This document shows positions 5,092-5,873 of a DNA stretch of 5,873 nt, in pieces. The stretch's first letter is position 1, and each line of letters opens with the position of its first letter. The position numbers were made by a program, and so were the translations under genes. Under the pieces are notes generated by a model. The model was not told the DNA's origin and did not search any database. It saw only the letters and a program-made list of their open reading frames with translations. Source of the DNA: an uncultured Saprospiraceae bacterium (GTDB taxonomy: Bacteria; Bacteroidota; Bacteroidia; Chitinophagales; Saprospiraceae). The stretch lies in the NCBI GenBank assembly GCA_937942465.1, contig CALDEO010000113.1, positions 1 through 5,873 of the forward strand, given 5' to 3'.

Positions 5092-5873
5092 ATGATACAG
5101 TCGATGACAGGATATGGTCAAGCTTCAGACCATTATGGGCAGAAGAAGATAACAGTAGAAATCAAGTCTTTAAATGGTAAAAGTTCTGATGTACGAATGA
5201 AAATACCAAGCTTCTACGGTGAAAAGGAACTTGAACTACGAAAAATGGTCATCGAGAAGGCGCTACGTGGTAAAATGGAATTTGTCATTACTACAGAATC
5301 AGAGTCTGGTGAAGATGGGTTTGGTCTTAATGTGCCTCTGATAAGTAAGTACATCACTGAGCTTAAAAAAATACAGACTCAGTTTGATATCCCTAACGCT
5401 GACATATTACAATCAGTATTACGTATACCTAATATCATACAAGCTCAAGATGGTGATCTAGAAGAAGCAGAATGGCAAAAAGTATTAGAACTCACTCATA
5501 AAGCAATCGATGCATTGGCAGCGTACCGTAAAGAAGAAGGTGATGCCATGTACAAGGACTTCATCCAGAATGTCGATACTATGGAGGCACTTCTTGCTGA
5601 TGTAGCTAACTATGAGCAAGCAAGAATAGATAAAATAAGAGCAAGACTTCACAATGGAGTATTAGATCAAATGACTAATGATGCTATTGATAAAAACAGA
5701 CTAGAGCAAGAGATCGTGTTTTATATCGAGAAACTAGATATCAATGAAGAAAAGGTTCGTCTAGCGCAACACTGCAAGTTTTTTAGAGAACAACTTGAAA
5801 AAGAACACCCAATAAAAGGTAAGAAACTAGGTTTTATCAGCCAAGAAATGGGTAGAGAAATTAATACTTTAGG
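5092..5873 (+). CDS. yicC: YicC/YloC-family endoribonuclease-like protein, 3' end cut by window
   Basis: The first 260 codons of a gene that runs past the right edge; the family is usually about 290 residues, so roughly 30 are missing. E. coli YicC has been linked to small-RNA turnover and stationary-phase survival, and is described as an endoribonuclease family. Visible family marks: MTGYG at 5-9, VEIKSLNGKSSDVRMKIPS at 22-40 (family form E-x-R/K-S-x-N), LRGKMEF at 58-64, LDINEEKVRLAQHCKFF at 215-231, and GKKLGFISQEMGREINTL at 243-260, the most conserved C-terminal block. The ATG at 5092 gives MIQSMTGYG, the normal start; an ATG at 5104 would remove only four residues. No Shine-Dalgarno sequence is present. 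It is divergent from the HU operon. In many bacteria gmk follows yicC, which would be testable just outside the window. Confidence 0.93.
   Translation, partial: MIQSMTGYGQASDHYGQKKITVEIKSLNGKSSDVRMKIPSFYGEKELELRKMVIEKALRGKMEFVITTESESGEDGFGLNVPLISKYITELKKIQTQFDIPNADILQSVLRIPNIIQAQDGDLEEAEWQKVLELTHKAIDALAAYRKEEGDAMYKDFIQNVDTMEALLADVANYEQARIDKIRARLHNGVLDQMTNDAIDKNRLEQEIVFYIEKLDINEEKVRLAQHCKFFREQLEKEHPIKGKKLGFISQEMGREINTL

Noticed and set aside
1..5873. Mobile element, CRISPR array or defence system
   Set aside because: No transposase, integrase, toxin, nuclease-helicase or spaced direct repeats; all genes are housekeeping or core-type families.

Overview
The window looks like a chromosomal housekeeping segment from a member of the Bacteroidota, possibly Saprospiria-like, although the exact lineage cannot be read from the sequence. 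The evidence is threefold. Two start regions carry Bacteroidota-type promoters (TTTG or TTG, about 17 bases, then TAnnTTTG). No gene start has a Shine-Dalgarno sequence at a usual distance. A 31-residue, very basic AURKAIP1/COX24-like gene lies between a TPR gene and an RNase G gene. The DNA is AT-rich and has no transposase, integrase, phage gene, CRISPR array, tRNA or rRNA that I can see.

Layout from left to right: (a) 153-776 (+) is peptidyl-tRNA hydrolase (pth), with a charged N-terminal extension. (b) 763-1791 (-) is a MurG-like GT-B glycosyltransferase whose stop overlaps the pth stop by 14 bases, tail to tail. (c) 1819-3372 (-) is ribonuclease G (rng), starting with GTG. (d) 3373-3632 is a 260-base leader or intergenic stretch with several small hairpins and one weak promoter candidate. 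(e) 3633-3728 (-) is the tiny AURKAIP1/COX24-like gene. (f) 3741-4529 (-) is a membrane-anchored TPR protein. (g) 4541-4852 (-) is an HU/IHF-family DNA-binding protein. (h) 4853-5091 is a divergent promoter region. (i) 5092 to the right edge (+) is a yicC-family gene cut off by the window end.

The minus-strand genes HU, TPR and the small basic protein are separated by only 11-12 bases and probably form one operon from the promoter at about 4909-4937. rng and the glycosyltransferase gene follow and may be partly independent. The shared theme is RNA and ribosome upkeep: Pth recycles stalled peptidyl-tRNA, RNase G matures rRNA and decays mRNA, YicC is linked to RNA turnover, and the small basic protein resembles a mitochondrial ribosomal protein domain.

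I found no clear new multi-gene system. The most interesting unexplained signals are RNA-level: an 8-bp perfect hairpin holding the glycosyltransferase start codon just after the rng stop, competing hairpins around the rng GTG start, and a 12-bp inverted repeat joining the coding part of the tiny gene to its 3' flank.
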